Shown here one piece after another: positions 6,770 to 8,174 of a stretch of 8,174 bases of DNA; the first letter of the stretch is position 1, and every line of letters starts with the position of its first letter. Made by a program: the position numbers and the translations under genes. Source of the DNA: Methanothrix sp. (lineage in GTDB: Archaea; Halobacteriota; Methanosarcinia; Methanotrichales; Methanotrichaceae); contig JAQTXY010000065.1 in NCBI GenBank assembly GCA_028688535.1, positions 1-8,174 of the forward strand, written 5' to 3'. The notes beneath the pieces are model-generated. The model saw only the letters and a list, made by a program, of their open reading frames with translations, did not search any database and was not told where the DNA came from.

Positions 6770-7111
6770 ATGAAAATAATTGAAAAAAACATCAATAATA
6801 TCCAGGTAATAGCAATCTCTGGAAGAGTTGACGTAATATCCGCAAATGACCTGGAGATATTTCTAGCTAGCGCCATCAGCGATAATTCCAGAATGATCTT
6901 TGATCTATCTGATACAGAGTACATAAGCAGTTCAGGTTTGCGCATCTTTCTTGCATCTCTCAAAATATTGAAGAAGAAGAACGGTGAAATGAGGCTGGTA
7001 TCATTACAACCTGTTGTCAGGAATATATTGGATATATCAGGCCTATCAAATATATTTTCGATACATCATAATCTCAAAGAGGCCATGGATAGCTTTGACG
7101 AGATATTCTAA
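6770..7111 (+). CDS. STAS-domain anti-sigma-factor-antagonist-like protein (second of a tandem pair)
   Basis: This second 113-residue STAS protein lies 45 bases after the first and is clearly its paralogue: my hand alignment gives about 47 identities over about 112 positions, including ISGR, YISS-GLR and LVSLQP. The phosphorylation loop reads TEYISSSGLRIFL (49-61). The acceptor by position is S54, followed by a Ser where the first copy has Val. AGGGAT at 6758-6763 precedes the ATG and is a plausible ribosome binding site. The two copies differ in charge: the first has a basic helix (EKRKEKM) and HKxNHG-like loop, while this one is more acidic at its C-terminus. They may therefore bind different partners or differ in how fast they are phosphorylated. 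It probably shares a transcript with the receptor gene and ends 17 bases from the convergent universal stress protein gene. Confidence 0.92.
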   Translation: MKIIEKNINNIQVIAISGRVDVISANDLEIFLASAISDNSRMIFDLSDTEYISSSGLRIFLASLKILKKKNGEMRLVSLQPVVRNILDISGLSNIFSIHHNLKEAMDSFDEIF

Positions 7112-7116
7112 AAAAA
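7110..7116 (-). terminator. T7-run terminator candidate for the universal stress protein gene
   Basis: Seven A residues on the + strand read as T7 on the minus strand, 13 bases past the TAG of the universal stress protein gene (7131-7129). Archaeal termination often uses such T-runs without a stem. The run overlaps the last bases of the TAA of the convergent STAS gene. AGATC-T-GATCT at 7120-7130 forms a short palindrome just before it in the minus direction. No equally good T-run is seen for the + strand operon. Confidence 0.45.
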
Positions 7117-7128
7117 GTTAGATCTGAT

Positions 7129-8061
7129 CTATTTCTTGGATCTGACAACCAGCACAGGCCGCTGCCCCATCCTGGCCACATCAGATGCTACGCTGCCAAT
7201 GCTGACCTCATCCAGCCAGCCTTTGCCATGAGAACCCAATGCAATCAAAGATGCTTCTTCAATTTCCGCTACAGTAAGGATCTTATCAACCACTCCGCCC
7301 ACTGCAGCCATATGAGAGGGTCCTACCTTGACCATGCCGCCTGAGCCATAGGTTCTTGGCTCTTCCGCCGCTGCAGAGACGGCAAATGTTCTGGCACTAA
7401 TTCCTGCCGCGGCCAGGTCTGCCTTCATCTCTTCAAGCTTTTTATGTGCACTCTCCAGTGAAGCATCCAACTGGGATTGTTTTTCGCCTTTTGCCACAAC
7501 GTTGAGCAGCAGTACATTGTTTGTGAGCTTGGCCTCTTTTATCTTCTGGATTGCAGCATTTCCAGCGGGAGAGAAATCTGTAGGTGCCAGGACTCTCTCG
7601 AATATGCGCGAGCAGAATTTGCCCAGCTCTTCTTTTTCCTCGTCCAGGGTCTTGTAGCGCATGATAAGAAGGTCCTTACCGCCATAGCGAAGAACGCCGC
7701 TGGAGACGCTACCTAAGAGCAAGCCCTGCCACATGCTCCTTCCTCTCGCCCCCATCACCACTAGAGATACATTTTCCTCTCGGGCTACGTGCCTGATTAC
7801 TGCATATTCCGGTGTCTCTTCTGCTATCTCTGCCCTTACCTTTACCAACAAATTAGCATCTTCCAAAACCTTTTTGGGTGCCTCCATTTGGTCTTTCGCT
7901 TGCTTGAGCTCGTCGCCGGGAGACCAGACCCTGGCAAGAGGATCTTTTTCTAGAACATGCAGGAGAACGACCTCTTTTACGCCGGGTATTTCTCCAACGC
8001 ATTCAATTAATTTTTCAGCGTGTTTGGAAAAATCAGTAGCTATCAATATCTTTTCGTACAT
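7129..8061 (-). CDS. Universal stress protein with two tandem UspA domains
   Basis: This 310-residue protein has two UspA folds in tandem, each with the nucleotide-binding signature G-x2-G-x9-G-S/T. In domain 1 (about 1-137) this is G104, G107, G117-S118. In domain 2 (about 153-310) it is G276, G279, G289-S290. Each domain opens with the usual strand and Asp: KILIATDFS (4-12) and RVLAPTDFS (156-164). Both therefore look able to bind ATP. Tandem Usp proteins are soluble cytoplasmic stress or energy sensors with no single known reaction. Domain 2 carries a Gly-rich insertion (about 238-257, from YGSGGMVKVG to AAVGG) before the helix leading to the last strand, which is longer than usual for the family. 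The ATG at 8061 has a strong AGGTGA seven bases upstream. The gene is convergent with the STAS pair and has its own promoter. Confidence 0.93.
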   Translation of the reverse strand: MYEKILIATDFSKHAEKLIECVGEIPGVKEVVLLHVLEKDPLARVWSPGDELKQAKDQMEAPKKVLEDANLLVKVRAEIAEETPEYAVIRHVAREENVSLVVMGARGRSMWQGLLLGSVSSGVLRYGGKDLLIMRYKTLDEEKEELGKFCSRIFERVLAPTDFSPAGNAAIQKIKEAKLTNNVLLLNVVAKGEKQSQLDASLESAHKKLEEMKADLAAAGISARTFAVSAAAEEPRTYGSGGMVKVGPSHMAAVGGVVDKILTVAEIEEASLIALGSHGKGWLDEVSIGSVASDVARMGQRPVLVVRSKK

Positions 8062-8074
8062 AAAAGTTCACCTA

Positions 8075-8089
8075 CATCATAGTATGATG
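8075..8089. promoter_or_regulatory. Palindrome at the predicted start site of the universal stress protein gene; operator candidate
   Basis: CATCATA-G-TATGATG is a perfect seven-base inverted repeat around a single central base. It lies just upstream of the AGGTGA ribosome binding site of the minus-strand gene. It also lies about where transcription should begin from the TATA-like motif at 8099-8107 (expected start near 8077). A repressor bound here would block polymerase. Because the loop is only one base, a DNA operator is more likely than an RNA hairpin. Confidence 0.45.
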
Positions 8090-8098
8090 CCAATAATA

Positions 8099-8107
8099 GT
8101 ATTTAAA
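8099..8107 (-). promoter_or_regulatory. Candidate TATA box of the universal stress protein gene
   Basis: TTTAAATAC on the minus strand is a good archaeal TATA-like element. Its centre lies about 42 bases from the ATG at 8061. With the usual 25-base spacing the leader would be about 16 bases, enough for the AGGTGA site. A second AT-rich block at 8151-8160 could also act on this strand but would give a much longer leader. Confidence 0.45.
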
Positions 8108-8150
8108 GATTACATTCTGAAAAGGAAGAAGGATCTGACCCGTTGACAGT

Positions 8151-8160
8151 TTTATATATT
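8151..8160 (+). promoter_or_regulatory. Candidate TATA box for a gene beyond the right edge
   Basis: TTTATATATT closely matches the archaeal TATA consensus. On the + strand its start site would fall at about 8180, just outside the window, suggesting a gene divergent from the universal stress protein gene. The stretch 8108-8150 between the two candidate TATA boxes holds no gene or further motif I can support. Confidence 0.35.
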
Positions 8161-8174
8161 ATTCATAATAGATT

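Noticed and set aside
6383..7111. Loss of the phospho-acceptor in the first STAS protein (Val before Gly)
   Set aside because: Alignment with RsbV S56 and SpoIIAA S58 puts the acceptor two residues before the Gly, and that Ser is present in both copies.
7733..8146. 137-residue + strand frame opposite the universal stress protein gene
   Set aside because: Lies antisense to a well-supported gene with intact motifs; Ser/Thr-rich translation typical of a shadow frame.
1..8174. CRISPR array, tRNA, rRNA, transposase or insertion sequence
   Set aside because: No regularly spaced repeats, cloverleaf-forming spacer, or recombinase motifs were found; the coding genes account for nearly all of the window.

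Overview
The window looks like chromosomal DNA of an archaeon, most likely a methanogen-related euryarchaeote. Spacers carry archaeal-type TATA boxes (TTTATATA, TTTAAATA) rather than bacterial -35/-10 pairs. Three of the six main genes have clear purine-rich Shine-Dalgarno sites, and two of those read AGGTGA. The protein families (CHASE4-type sensor, tandem UspA protein, lipoprotein-type ABC binding protein) fit this. The species cannot be fixed from the sequence. G+C is moderate and no strong composition break is obvious by eye.

Layout, left to right: (a) 1-218, the C-terminal end of an unrecognised + strand gene; (b) 225-381, a short convergent spacer with a TATA-like motif and a nested inverted repeat; (c) 382-1383 (-), a lipoprotein substrate-binding protein of the SsuA/NMT1 class with no permease or ATPase gene beside it; (d) 1451-3184 (-), a metallo-beta-lactamase-fold hydrolase with a long C-terminal half that resembles a degraded histidine kinase core; (e) about 3194-3333, a compact divergent promoter region; (f) 3334-6348 (+), a 1004-residue membrane receptor ending in a PP2C/SpoIIE phosphatase followed by an RsbW-like kinase domain; (g) 6383-6724 and 6770-7111 (+), two paralogous STAS anti-anti-sigma-type proteins; (h) 7129-8061 (-), a tandem-domain universal stress protein convergent with the STAS genes; (i) a divergent promoter region at the right edge.

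The core is a partner-switching module, (f) plus (g): an extracytoplasmic signal is read by the receptor, whose phosphatase and kinase domains should set the phosphorylation state of the serine in each STAS protein. In bacteria such modules free or sequester a sigma factor. Archaea have none, so the output is unknown. The divergently transcribed hydrolase, with its degenerate GHKL-like C-terminus, is a plausible but unproven output partner. The universal stress protein gene next door suggests a stress context, but it has its own promoter and a palindrome at its predicted start site.

All domain calls come from reading motifs by eye. No database search was run.
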